NCBI RefSeq assembly: GCF_036898095.1
Contig: NC_090746.1
Location: forward strand, 52,209,098-52,273,097
Source: Palaemon carinicauda
Taxonomy: Eukaryota; Arthropoda; Malacostraca; Decapoda; Palaemonidae
Direction: 5' to 3'
DNA length: 64,000 nucleotides
In this document: piece by piece, positions 1 to 10,924 of the stretch
Numbering within the stretch: position 1 is the stretch's first letter
How the letters are laid out: each line of letters starts with the position of its first letter
Notes under the pieces: generated by a model
Seen by the model: only the letters and a program-made list of their open reading frames with translations
The model's database searches: none
What the model was told of the DNA's origin: nothing
Program-made: the position numbers and the translations under genes

Positions 1-486
1 GCGTAGTGACTAAACCATTCAGCATTTTAAGGGAACACCGGAATCCAGCATCTGCATCGAGCCACCATTGCCCATTTCTCCTCGACTACATGTGGATTTT
101 ACAGTGTCTGTGCTTTGTTTGCGAATCGTTCATGCAGTGCCAGTGCAGTGTGGTGTTAGTGATTTGATGTTATTGGGTAATATTTCTCTTGTGTGTCGAG
201 CCCTTCTTCGTGCCCATATAAGAACCCCTTTTACCCCTACTCATCACAGGAAATCGAGGAGCATCCACCCTCTTTCATCACCGGAAACGCACTGTCAGAG
301 TGCCAGTGGCCGCTGCCGAGCCTACCCGCCGCTCCTCCCCACCACCCAGGAGCCCTCACATGCTCCTCCCCTGTTGCCATTTGCCACTCTATTTACAGTA
401 ATCTTTAAAATAAAAACTGTAGAAAGTCTCTTTTATCTTTTCATCTTTTCATTTAAACTGTGGGTGACAGCTTAAAACGTTTTGTA
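1..486 (+). other. Untranslated leader, possibly 5' LTR, of the Gypsy element
   Basis: This stretch precedes the gag start at 487. It contains a TATA-like CCATATAAGA around 214-223 and an AATAAA signal near 412, followed at about 461 by TGGGTGACAGC, which could be a primer binding site. That order (promoter, polyadenylation signal, primer site, gag) fits U3-R-U5 followed by a leader. However, I could not align it by eye with the putative 3' LTR at 5016-5400, so LTR identity is unproven. The element may begin before the window. Confidence 0.35.
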
Positions 487-1755
487 ATGTCGACTACCTC
501 ATATCAAGACGTGTCTGAGGATATGCAACATGACCAGGACAATGAAGACCGCCAGTTGCCTTCACACCCAGGCTCACCAACAGACCGTCAAACCCCACCA
601 GGCTTCTCAACGATGGAAACCCCACCTTTACTCTCACCACACCCGACTATACCGCCTTCAACAGCTACAGGTGGGGAGTTAAGGCTCCTTATCAAGTACC
701 TGGAGGATTCTCGACAGGCCGAGTTGGCTACATGTTGGAGAGAGGAGGATGAACGTCACCACGAAGAAGAACTACGCCGCCAAGAGGACAGCCTAAGAAG
801 AGAGGAGGAAGCCCAGCGTTTCACCGCCCTGTTGCAGCTACTCATGGTCAACCCTACCTACCAGCAAACAACACCACCGGACTCGCAACAACTTCCTACT
901 CAATCCTCAGTGCCTTCAAGTTCCCAGCACCCACTCCCACAGAAAGCCATCGCCCAGACCCCACCGCCCTTACGTCCCGATGCCACATACCAAGTGTTTA
1001 GGGAATGGCGCAGACGCTTGGACAACTACAGTGTGATGGTGGACCTAGGGACTTTATCTACCAGGAAGCAGCAAATACAACTTCCTATGTGCCTCAGCCT
1101 GGAGACTCAATGAATACTCGAACACACACACACACAGATCGGAGCGTAGAAGAAGTCTTAAATGTTCTTCAGGAACACTTCAAGAATCTGCGAAATGAAG
1201 CTTTACGTCGCAGGGACCTGCTTTACTGCAAACAGAGAGAAGGGGAAAGCTTCAGCGATTTCTACGTCAGACTGCAGCACGTAGCAGAGGAAATCGACGT
1301 CTGTCCTGGCCAGTGTGCAGTTTGTGAGGAAACTCAGCTTAAGATGATCATCATCATGGGAGTCAGAGACGAGGAGCTCACACAAAAACTTATTGCCCTG
1401 GACACCTCAGCTTAATTGGCTGCCATGGTCAATGAATGTTGCTCCTTTGAGGCCACAAGGACATCCACCACTGCCATACGTGCCCCTCCTTCTAAATTGT
1501 GTGCTGTCTCTACAAAAAAACAAAGGACATGGCAGCAAAGGTGCTACTTCTTTCCCAAACTGTAACAGGGACGCTTCTTGCCTTTCCTGCACAAAGAAGC
1601 ACGGCTCTGTAGAAAAGTGCCCAGCTGCCGATAGCATATGCAGAAACTGTGCCGGCAAGGGACACTGGAAGAAGACTTCAAAGTGTCCTGCCAACAAGGC
1701 CACGTGTAGACACTGTGGCCGAGTGGGTCACTACGACAGATGTTGCCGACAGTAG
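487..1755 (+). pseudogene. gag: Ty3/Gypsy gag with C-terminal zinc knuckles, frameshifted
   Basis: Gag forms the particle shell and binds the element RNA. I chose ATG 487 because it follows the leader. The N-terminal part is Pro/Gln-rich with an Arg/Glu-rich coiled-coil-like stretch (about 720-830), then a capsid-like segment with FREWRRRLDNY near 999-1028. The frame is lost near 1100 and continues in another frame to 1412, then returns to the first frame at about 1393. The last 65 residues (about 1560-1755) hold three Cys/His knuckles with CLSC, CRNC and CRHC starts, as in Gypsy nucleocapsid. The end overlaps the pol frame (from 1740) by 16 bases, which is compatible with a natural gag-pol frameshift. 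At least two indels make it a pseudogene in this copy. Confidence 0.8.
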
Positions 1756-2339
1756 ATGAATGCCAAGCGGGGCGGCCCACCCAAAGCCACACCCCCTCCA
1801 GCAGGCCTTCAAATTGTTGCAAGGTTGAGGCCCTTTCCACAACAACTTGCCCTTCACTGGTACCCGTATCCCTCGATCTCACCTACAATGGTGAGACATC
1901 CAAGATTATGATGCTGCCAGACACAGGATCTGACGTATCAGTGATGGGTCCTCAGCACTTGTAACTGCTTCAAATCACCAGGAATGAGCTACAACGTTCT
2001 GCCACTTCAGTGACACTCACAGCAGATGGATCACAGATGACACCAGCTTTAGGTATCCTTAAGGCCACTCTGTCTTTGGCCAACCAATCCTGTCATGCCA
2101 TGATCCAAGTCCATGAAGATATCCAGATGTCGCTCCTGTCTTATGCACACTGCAAGGAGTTGGCCATCATACCGCCAGACTTTCCACGGCCCATCCTACA
2201 GGTCGTCCACGTAAACCGATGTAAGGAGCTACCCCTCCATGCCAACTCGACCCCTGCTGAGGCCCGAGAATATTTCCTTAGAACCTTCCCTGATGTGCTT
2301 GTGTCTAAGGAGAACCTTAAAGCAGCTCCACTGAGGTAG
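1740..2339 (+). pseudogene. Ty3/Gypsy pol: aspartic protease and linker
   Basis: This is the N-terminal section of pol. The retropepsin active site reads MLPDTGSDVSVMG near 1911-1949, with the Asp-Thr-Gly triad intact; such proteases cleave Gag-Pol. The frame is the same as that of the downstream RT, but it is broken by TAA at 1962-1964, just after the active site, and TAG at 2337-2339, just before RT. The linker 2010-2336 contains a Cys/His pair and the acidic segment usually found between protease and RT. The downstream half of the protease can still be read after the first stop. The stops are consistent with decay rather than readthrough, because gag is also broken. Confidence 0.8.
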
Positions 2340-5015
2340 ATGGCAGGACCTCCAATGAAAATCCACCTTAAAGAGGACACTGTTCCATTCACCATTCATA
2401 CCCCACGGCAGATCCCCTATGCTTTCCGCGAACCTGAAAAGATAGAACTAGATTCTATGGTCCAGCAGGGTATCATTAAGCCTTGTGGAGAAGAGCCTTC
2501 GAAATGGTGCCACCCTCTAGTTGTCGTCCCAAAGGCGAAGGGAGTTCGCATCACAGTGGATCTCACCAAGCTGAACACTCAAGTCTCCAGACCAGCCCAC
2601 CCTTCGCCCAGACCCATAGCTGCTGTCCATACCGTCGATCCCACAGCCAAATTCTTCACCACTGCGGACGCTCTACACCGTTACTGGCAGATGGAGCTAG
2701 CGGAGGAGGACCATCATCTCACCACTTTCATTACTCCTTATGGACGCTTCCAGCATTGCCGAGGACCTATGGGCTTCGCTGCCACCGGGGACGCCTACTG
2801 TTACCGCGGGGACCTTGCTCTCCAGGGTATGAAGAAATGTGTCAAGGTTGTCGATGACATTCTCATCTTTGACGACGACTTACTGGCACATTACCACAGG
2901 ATCCACGATTTACTCACTCGCTGTCGCAAAAACGGCATCACTCTCAACAGAGATAAGTTCGTAGTAGCGGAGACCCGAGTAAATTTCTGTGGATTCACCC
3001 TTTCCGAAGAAGGAATAGCTGCCGATCCAGGACGAGTTACAGCTTTGCAAGACTTCCCCACACCTTCTAACTTGACAGACTTACGTTCCTTCATGGGGTT
3101 AGTTAACCAACTGGCAGAGTTCACTCCAGATATCACCCTGACTGCACAGCCCCTACGCCTACTCATGAGCCCTAAGTGCTCTTTTATTTGGACACCGGAC
3201 CACGACCAGGCCTTCAAACGTGTGAAGCAAGCAATTTCAACCCCTCCAGTTTTAGCATCTTTTGACCCAACTTTGCCAACCATTCTCCAGACTGATGCAT
3301 CTCGTCTCTACGGGATAGGCTACGCTCTCCTCCAGGACCATGGTTCCGGACGTCTGCGAGTAGTCCAGTGTGGATCCCGTTTTCTTGCAGACGCCGAGAC
3401 GAGGTATGTGACAATCGAGTTGGAGATGCTTGCTGTATCTTGGACTCTCACAAAGTGCCGTTTGTACCTCCAAGGACTGTCATTCTTCACTCTGCAAACA
3501 GACCATCGTCCACTAGTGCCCATTATCAACAGCTACACACTGGACATGATTGAAAACCCACGGCTCCAGCGAATGAAGGAACGTATGTCACAATACCAGT
3601 TTACTGCAATGTGGCGCGCTGGCAAGTCTTTATGCATTCCAGATACACTCTCACGCGCACCTGTCAGCTACTCAATGTCTGAGGATATGATCAGCTGTGC
3701 TGTCATCAACGTCGTAATAGCTTCCCAGGAAGAGGATGCCACAATCGTCAACGCCGACCGAACTCTACAGGACATGTTAACAGCAGCACAGGCCGACCCT
3801 GACTACGCCCGCCTACGTGATTGCATTGTGTCCGGATTTCCCACGAATCGGTACAACCTGCATGCTTCTTTGCTACCATATTGGAAGCTGCGAGAAGCCC
3901 TTTCTACTGACGGCACCCTCATGCTCTATGGTGCCAGAATAATAGTTCCTGCCACTCTACGTCGCCACACACTCGCCAGACTCCATGACAGCCACCGAGG
4001 TGTTGAAGCCACTAAACGTCGAGCTCGACAGACTGTCTTCTGGCCTGGGATAGACTCTGACATTGCTAACACCGTTGCCGCCTGTGAGCCCTGCCAAGTC
4101 CTACGCCCAAGGCAACAGCAGGAACCTCTTCACAACGATGACCACCTATCGAGGCCCTTCGAGACGGTATCAGTGGATTTCTTCCAGGTAACGGGGAGGT
4201 CCTTCCTTGTTGTCGCTGACCGCCTCTCCGGCTGGCCTGTGGTCGTCCCTTGCAAGGGTGACACCACTGCCTCCTCAACCATACGGCACTTTTGGTGCTA
4301 CTTCAGAGAGGTAGATGTTCCCCTGTGCCTACGCACCGATAGAGGACCCCAGTTTACTAGCAGAGAGTTTGTTGACTTTGCAGAGCGTTGGGGTGCACAC
4401 CACATAACTTCATTGCCACACTACCCGCAGTCTAATGGACATGCCGAGGCTGCAGTCAAAGCTATCAAGCACTTGATCCTCAAAACAGCCCCTTCAGGAA
4501 ACATTGACTGTGAAGCTTTTGATCGTGGCCTCCTTGAGTTACGAAACATGCCTAACCACTCTGATCGCTCTCCTGCCCAGATCCTGTATGGTCACCCTCT
4601 CTGTACGTGTGTGCCCGCCCATCCTCAGTCATTGATGGAATGTTGGCAAGAAAAGGCCCATGATTGTGACCGACGAGCTGCAGCCAGAGCGGCTCAAGTG
4701 AAACGCAACTATGAAGCCCACGCCCGTCCCCTGCCCAGATTGAATGTGGGCCAACATGTCCGTCTCCAGGACGCAACATCCCATAGGTGAGACAAGATCG
4801 GGATTATCATGGGTGGCACGAGATCATGCGAGTACGAAATTCGTCTCCCTAGTGGTGGAGTGCTACGTCGGAACAGTCGCTTCTTGTATCCAGTGCCCAG
4901 TCACAATCAAGTTCCCAACTCTGATCTCCCTGTGGTCCCTAGCTCTGATATGGAAAAGTCATCAATTCCCTCCACAACTTCCCGCAGGTCTCCAAGATTA
5001 AACAGGCCTACATAG
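2340..5015 (+). pseudogene. pol: Ty3/Gypsy pol: RT, RNase H and integrase
   Basis: This 816-residue open stretch continues the protease frame. Numbering from 2340, RT motif A has Asp110 (TTADAL), and the YxDD box is changed to VVDD with the Asp pair at 172-173. RNase H shows Asp319 (LQTDAS), Glu362 and Asp388 (QTDHRPL). Integrase has its HHCC zinc site (His549, His552, Cys582, Cys585) and the DD35E triad Asp613, Asp667 and Glu703, all present. A TGA at 4788-4790 interrupts the integrase C-terminus, which continues in frame to TAG 5013-5015 with RRNSRFL, typical of Gypsy integrase tails. The catalytic residues survive and no frameshift is visible over 3.3 kb, so this copy was probably active fairly recently. 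Domain order RT-RH-IN identifies Ty3/Gypsy (not Copia or BEL). Confidence 0.92.
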
Positions 5016-5400
5016 TGTACAAGGCCCTTGTGCCATTTACGCAACTGGCTGCATAATCTTATATTTGATACATTTTATGTTATTTGCTTTGTACACTATT
5101 ATTTACTTGGTTCATTGTATGTAACTTGCTTAGTACGTTCAAGGTACCTATATGAACGCACCCTTTACAATTCCTAAATTCTGTCCATTACAAATGCATG
5201 CGCATGAGTCGCGCTGTCAGCACTCCGTGCATACGCACATATAGTCTTCTTGCTTCTCTTGGCACGAGCTGTACGCCTTGCAGAGCACCACTGTTCATAA
5301 CCCCTTGCTGTATGGAATAAATGCAATCTACGACTCAGGATTTTACTTCTCCATCCCCTGCAATCATCTGTCTTCATCTACAAGACATCATCACCTATCA
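5016..5400 (+). repeat. Putative 3' LTR of the Gypsy element
   Basis: The sequence begins TGTACAAGGCCC immediately after the pol stop and may end TATCA at about 5400. It contains a TATA-like motif (CATATAG, near 5238), and GGAATAAATG near 5312 as a polyadenylation signal. These features fit an LTR. No clear polypurine tract precedes it and no matching 5' copy was recognised in 1-486, so the boundaries are uncertain. Confidence 0.45.
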
Positions 5401-5779
5401 CCAATATATATACTGTTTATATATATATTGTTAAATGATAAAAATTTGTACAATTAATGTATTTCGTAGGTAATAATGTTTAAATTCCTGTGAACTCAAC
5501 TAATTGTGTTTTACTGTATGAAACTAAGCATTAAAGATTTTTTTTCAATATCATTTATGCTCAAGTGTATAAAGTACAAAGTAGAAAGTATCTTTATTTC
5601 TCATGTGTTATTAGTATTGGTAATCGTCATAGTTCAGAGAATGAAAGGTCTATAAGTTCAAATGACACCTTTAGGATTTTATTCTGAACAATATTTAGTA
5701 TCTCAGTGACATGTGGAATCATTTCAGCTGCAAATACGTTTGAACCTTAGAGATAAAATGACCAAAATATTTTGGAAAT
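5401..5779. other. AT-rich stretch without recognised features
   Basis: No coding signal, RNA gene or repeat structure was recognised beyond a short TATA-rich run near 5405-5430. Confidence 0.5.
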
Positions 5780-6205
5780 TCTTATCAGAGCTTCTTTCGG
5801 CCAGGATGGACTTTTGATCGAGGCATAAAATCTGCATTTGATCTATGAAGACAAAGAGGAAGCCATGAGGATGACACTTAAAAGGCCTCTTGCATATCCA
5901 TCGAGAGTCGTTTCTTTATTTCAAAAACGAGTTTACGAGGGGAATGATTTGTGGAATGAACTATCTCATTGATAGGGCAGTTAAATCATTAGAACTGCAA
6001 AAGTTCAAAATATTTGTAAATTCATTTTTTTGAACAGGTTGACATAAGTGTCGTCTTATAGTTTGTATGTGACATCTATTTTAATGTTAAAATATTCCAT
6101 ATTTTATCATTTTATTCATAACTTAGATATTTCACTTTCTGTATACTCATTTACTTTCTTCATTGGTCACCTCTCCCCGTTGGAGCCCTTTGGTTTGTTT
6201 AAACA
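5780..6205 (+). pseudogene. LINE 3'-end fragment, strongly decayed
   Basis: Around 5940-6045 the translation, split over frames, gives NDLWNELS followed by AVKSLELQKFK and a Phe-rich tail ending NRLT. This resembles the C-terminal end of the family C LINE at 51.9-52.3 kb (LWNDLPNRVVES, LQKFKV, TRLT). The stretch at 6165-6200 (TTGGAGCCCTTTGG) resembles that element's 3' untranslated end (TTGGAGCCCTTGGGCTT on the minus strand near 51745). It is therefore probably a 5'-truncated relative of family C on the plus strand, with several stops and indels. Only the tail is present, so no activity is possible. Confidence 0.5.
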
Positions 6206-6224
6206 ATGACGGTTTAAGTTTGAT

Positions 6225-6225
<1 letters not shown>

Positions 6226-6304
<79 letters not shown>

Positions 6305-6311
6305 GTATATG

Positions 6312-6382
<71 letters not shown>

Positions 6383-6420
6383 ATACATATATCATTATTA
6401 TCATCATCATCATCATCATC
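6226..6420. repeat. (TA)n microsatellite ending in (ATC)n
   Basis: About 160 bp of nearly uninterrupted TA with a few TG/CA changes, followed by an ATTATT/ATCATC run to 6420. Reading frames through it (Ile-Tyr repeats) are not genes. Confidence 0.95.
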
Positions 6421-6647
6421 TCCTCCCATGCCTATTGACGGTAATGGCCTCGGTTAGATTTCGCAAGTCGTCTTTATCTCGAGCTTTTAAATCAAAGTTT
6501 CTCTATTTATCGTCTCCTATTTCTCACTTCATAGTCCTCAGCCATGTAGGTCTTGGGGCTTCCAACTCTTCTTGTGCTTTCTCCAGCCCAATTAAATATA
6601 CCATAATACATACAAACATACATACTTACACACACATAAACACAAAC
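6421..6647. other. Short unique stretch between two (TA)n tracts
   Basis: It carries no recognisable gene. Just before the second (TA)n there is a run of ACATA/CACA words (6610-6648). Confidence 0.4.
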
Positions 6648-6860
<213 letters not shown>

Positions 6861-7044
6861 GAAATATCATAAGATTGTTTGTAAGCATAACCAGAGATTT
6901 CGGTCTTATTGAGAAAACCTTAATTTCTGTTCTTTATCTGAGAAAGGAACAAATATTGGAGAAGATAAGACAATTATATTTCAATGGTTAATCTGTTGCC
7001 ATTAATTAATACACATAGTACCCTTATCTATTAATTGTGGAAGC

Positions 7045-7335
7045 CTATTGAAAACATCCCTGCCTTCCAATCTGCTAGATGAGAGTTCAAGACACACCCA
7101 GCCTCGATAGTCTCATAGTCCCTTGTATTTTCTGCAACCCCACCATACTTGTGAGCTAGGGTTGAGTTATTTTGGGGGGCCTATAGCTCTATCTGCTGAG
7201 TCATCAGCAGTCATTGCCAGGCTCTGCTTGATCCTAACATGGGTCGAAAGGTATCTTAGGTGCTGATCATATGTATATGTGGTCAGTCTCCAGGGCTGTG
7301 TCCTGTTTCTTGCCTTTGATATTCCTGAGCGACCT
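7045..7335 (+). mobile_element. tRNA-derived SINE-like repeat, copy 1
   Basis: This copy shares a long, ordered series of words with 56690-56995: CTTGTGAGC, an AGGGTTGAG or AGGGTGGAG segment, GGCCTATA or AGCCTATA, TCATCAGCAG or TCATCGGGAG followed by CATTGCC, a GGGCGCTGA or GGTGCTGAT segment, and CTTGCCTTTG or CTTGCCTCTG. The start resembles a degraded RNA polymerase III B box (GAGTTCAAGACA near 7081). No protein is encoded. It would depend on a LINE for mobility, and which LINE is unknown. Confidence 0.65.
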
Positions 7336-7498
7336 TTAAACGTTGAAATGGATAACAGTTGTCTTCATTATAGATTTCAGAGGAAGAGACAGCTCTTTCT
7401 TATCTCTTTGAGGCAAAATATTAGGGGAAATCTTATCGCATTACTCTCAACTGATTAAAGAGAACCATTTCACTGATTGTTTTGAGTAATTTCCGTGT

Positions 7499-7500
<2 letters not shown>

Positions 7501-7576
<76 letters not shown>
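7501..7576. repeat. (TA)n microsatellite abutting the DIRS element
   Basis: Pure TA tract of about 75 bp directly at the left end of the DIRS-like element. It may have cut off the outermost few bases of the left inverted repeat. Confidence 0.95.
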
Positions 7577-7579
<3 letters not shown>

Positions 7580-7584
7580 GCTCA

Positions 7585-7920
7585 GGCCATGTCGTCCTGA
7601 TGGAAGTTTCTATTAGGTAGCTTTCTAGGGTATATTTGACTACAGTGATATTCCCAGAGAATTTTACCTTAAGGTATCCAGAATTCTAACTCCTGGAGCG
7701 AATATCCCTAAATAATCTCACAGGGATATCGCATAATATCAGAGGACGTATTCTTGACACGTCACATAGCTATCTTCGCCCCGAACAGTATTAACGCTTC
7801 GAGGGGGAATAGTGACAAGAATCTGAAACGAGAATGAAAAGAGAGCCGCTCATAAGGCATCTTTCCTATTCCGTTTCCGGTGTGTATCTGACGAAGGCGG
7901 TAGCGCCCTCTTCATTCCTT
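7585..7920 (+). repeat. Left inverted terminal repeat of the DIRS element
   Basis: GCCATGTCGTCC at 7585 to ATTCCTT at 7920 matches the reverse complement of 16757-17090 almost base for base. By eye there are about a dozen differences plus two single-base indels. Inverted termini of this size are typical of DIRS1-type elements and serve in circle formation. Confidence 0.9.
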
Positions 7921-10086
7921 TTCGTGTAGCTCAACTACTCGGTGTTTTCCTTCATATTCTCTCGTTATTTTGGATTTAATTCAACATTTTGATGACTTCT
8001 CCGGCCTCTTCTGCCTCTAGGAAGTTGAGTATTATCTTTACTATGTATAAATGTAAGCTCTTGTCGTTTTGAATTAAATCAAAAGTGATTTTAACGTAAA
8101 CAAGAGCTGTTGCCTACCGGAGGCATCCTGGATGCTATCGCTCGCTCTTATGGGTCATTTAGTTAGCTGGAGCGACGTTCCCGGTTTGTTACGCTTTAAT
8201 AATTCAGCTATTTAGCTCTGCTAGGAAGGCTTATATTATACCATCAGTTTTAGCTCGGTGATTTCGACACGGGTCGAGGTACCGATCTTGCACTTCGTGA
8301 GGCTTCGTAGCCTAGACGTCTGGCTTTAGTACTTTCATGCATGATATAAGTTTTTTCCGAATGTTATATTATTGAAGCTACAGGCAAATAATTTATACAT
8401 GTAAGATATTGTTGAACGTTTTTTCCAAGATTGTATACGAGAGAGTTTCGGTGATTTAGGTAATCGATTCTCATCTTACCTAGTCTAGTATTCTAGGTAC
8501 AGTAGTATACTTTCGCACATCCCCGATTGTTCTTTTCTCCTCTGGAGGCTAAGTTCAATCCCTCTCTCCCTCTGTAAGCCTTCGGCTTAATCCTAGTGGT
8601 TCTATCTGTATAATAATTCAGGTATAACTATTCTAGGATATGTCTGTCCTGACCTGATAACCAGAGTGACTGATTTTTTGGGTTAGGGCAGAACATCAGA
8701 GTTTCTAGTCTGTGGTTTGCTTCTTCCTAACCTTTGCTAGGTTAGGGGTGGACACAAGAAGCTTTGCTTCCCTAGTCCATGTTGGAAGGATGATTCCTTC
8801 CTCTAGTGGCCTAGCAGACTGTCCTGTATTGTTTTTCTCGGGCTGGAGAATGAGTTTTCTCTGTTGCCCGGCGAAATAACTTCACCTAACTTTGTTGTGG
8901 TTGGGAGGAGGTTAGCAAGTATTGCCAGTCTTCCTCCCTAATACACAACTCTTGGTTAGGATGAGCTTCCCTAACGGCTGAGTGTGTCTACTGCTAGAAC
9001 GAAGTCTATAGGACCCTTATCCCTTCCCCACCTCTCTTTCTTTTATTTTCTTTTGGCCGCAGTCCTACTTCCGTACCTAGTATAGGTTTAGGATTAAGGA
9101 CAGGCTCAGCTCTCTGCCGGCCGACACGTAGTGCCAGCCGGCAGATTGAACCCCAGACCTCCCTTGTTCTCCCTTCCATGTCCGTCGATAGAGCCCGGCA
9201 GACTATGGATTCTTTGGAAGCCTGAATGTTACATTCTCCCCTTCCATAATTTCACTCTTTCTGGATGGAAGGTCGTATGGCAATGCCGCCTCAGAACCTT
9301 ACATCCATATTGTTTCTCTGATTATGGTGTTGCACCCCTAACCCGGCTGCTGGCTTAACAGCCGACAGCCGGGCAGGTGGAGGTTCTCTGGTTCTTGGCT
9401 ACTGTCGGCGGGCACGGGTTTTACTACCTTTGCCTGCCGGCAGGGGAAACACAGCCCGAATCTGCTGGCTACTACGATTAGCGGCCGGCAGCCGGGTTTT
9501 AGTGTTTTCAGCCGTCAGCCGGCACACAGTCGCGAATCAGTGGGCTGCCGCCTATTAGTTAAAGATAGTATATCTTTGAACTATACAGGAGTAGTTGCCG
9601 GCCGGCACGTGCAGGCGCACGCTGGCACATACCGGCGCGTGCTAGCCGGCACAACAGCATGCGATGTACAGTAGTTGCTGTATTCGTTGTGTAGTACACA
9701 CTGCATTAGCAGAAACTGCTGTACAGAGCTTGTGATAACACTAAAAGTTCTTTATCATACTTTATGTTATCTTGTACAGCCTTTTGTTGAGACCGTACAA
9801 TGTATAGAAAGTAAGTTCTTTCTATATTCTTTCTATCCCATATATTAAAACTTTATCTCAAGGTGTGAACTACACCTTAAATATCCGTTTAGGAAATTAC
9901 GTAAGGTATTCTAGAATAGAATTAACCTTAGTTTTAATATCTCGGGAGGTTTCAGCAATTGACTGAGCAGGAAATACAAGTATGTGTCTTTCCTTCTAAC
10001 TTTTATAGCTTTTCTATATAAGCTAAATGGGTCAATATAAATGAAAGCCTTCACTTGATACTCGTGGATTTTTCTTCTCTTTACAG
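7921..10086 (+). other. DIRS leader with GCCGGC-rich segment and a 3' splice site
   Basis: No long open frame covers this 2.1-kb leader. The stretch 9110-9660 is unusually rich in GCCGGC and CGGCA/TGCCG words, often in palindromic pairs such as GCCGGCCGGCACG near 9597-9609, unlike the AT-rich surroundings. At the 3' end, a pyrimidine-rich TTTTTCTTCTCTTTACAG (10069-10086) looks like a splice acceptor placed exactly where the gag frame begins. A matching donor and a first exon should lie upstream in the leader but cannot be picked by eye. Confidence 0.5.
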
Positions 10087-10924
10087 GAGGACCATCCGAA
10101 GTGCGGGAGTGTGTTCTGTAATGTCCGCAGTAAGAACTTCTGTGGACATCAATATTGCAGGAGGCACGCAGCATGCGCAGCCTCCAGAGGTGTTCTCCGC
10201 TATTGGGACCCTCAGGTTTGTACAGTTTGTTCTAACCTGATTACCGAGGCTTTTGACGACCCTAAGTCAATGGAGTCAAGGGATGCTGCCAGGGAAACGT
10301 TACGATCCTTGGTGAGGGGTTTTCAGAAAAACACCTCAGTTCCCTACCTTCCAAATGAGAAGATGAGGGCCTACCTTTTCCCTAAAGCATCGGCTGATGC
10401 AATCATCCCCCAGCCTCAGGTGGAGATACCAATTGCCCAGAATCCGGTAGATTCTGAAGTCTTAGCCGCCCTTCAAGACATCCAATTGGACGATAGGATG
10501 TCGGAGGTGTCGGATTCTACTGAGAAGGACCTTCTAGGAGAAGGTCAGGAGGAGGAGCTGTTCCAGACTCCTCAAGTAGAAGAGCAAGATATCGACGAAG
10601 TGTCGGTTACATCAGTTCCGGACCCAGAACCTGTTCCTTCTACATCGTCTGCTATCCCAGATGAACTGGGAAGGACTCTTTTTTTCCATTGTTGAGATGA
10701 TCCAACAAATTCAAAGGAAGAATGATGAGAAGGAAGCTGCAATGAAACTGGAGTTACGTAGACTTGCAGTATCACGTGGGCCCCAGAAGCGGCTCAGCGT
10801 GAAGGATCTTCCTTTGTGCTCGGATACCGATCCTTGGAGGTATGCCGAACACATTGTAGTGGTTTGCGGACTGTGGCCAGAGGTAGCACCCGAACTGCCT
10901 AGTGTCCGAATGCCGACCACAACC
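10087..10924 (+). pseudogene. gag: DIRS gag, N-terminal half, with Cys/His-rich domain
   Basis: The frame opens right after the acceptor AG at 10086 with no nearby ATG in frame, which suggests that the start codon lies on an upstream exon. The first 45 residues form a Cys/His cluster, with HPKC, VFC, FCGHQYC, RRHAAC and then CTVC, so it could bind zinc. This is followed by an acidic region to about 10690. A frameshift near 10660-10690 moves the reading to another frame, which carries an Arg/Lys-rich segment and DTDPWRYAEH up to the MPTTT codons at 10910. There the insertion at 10925-12167 interrupts it. Gag would bind the element RNA. Confidence 0.65.

Noticed and set aside
1..5400. Endogenous retrovirus with an envelope gene
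   Set aside because: After integrase only an LTR-like stretch follows. No envelope frame, signal peptide or transmembrane segment is present.
9131..9358. A 75-residue frame in the DIRS leader
   Set aside because: It lies in the palindromic GC-rich island, has no similarity that I recognise, and is isolated from the gag frame.
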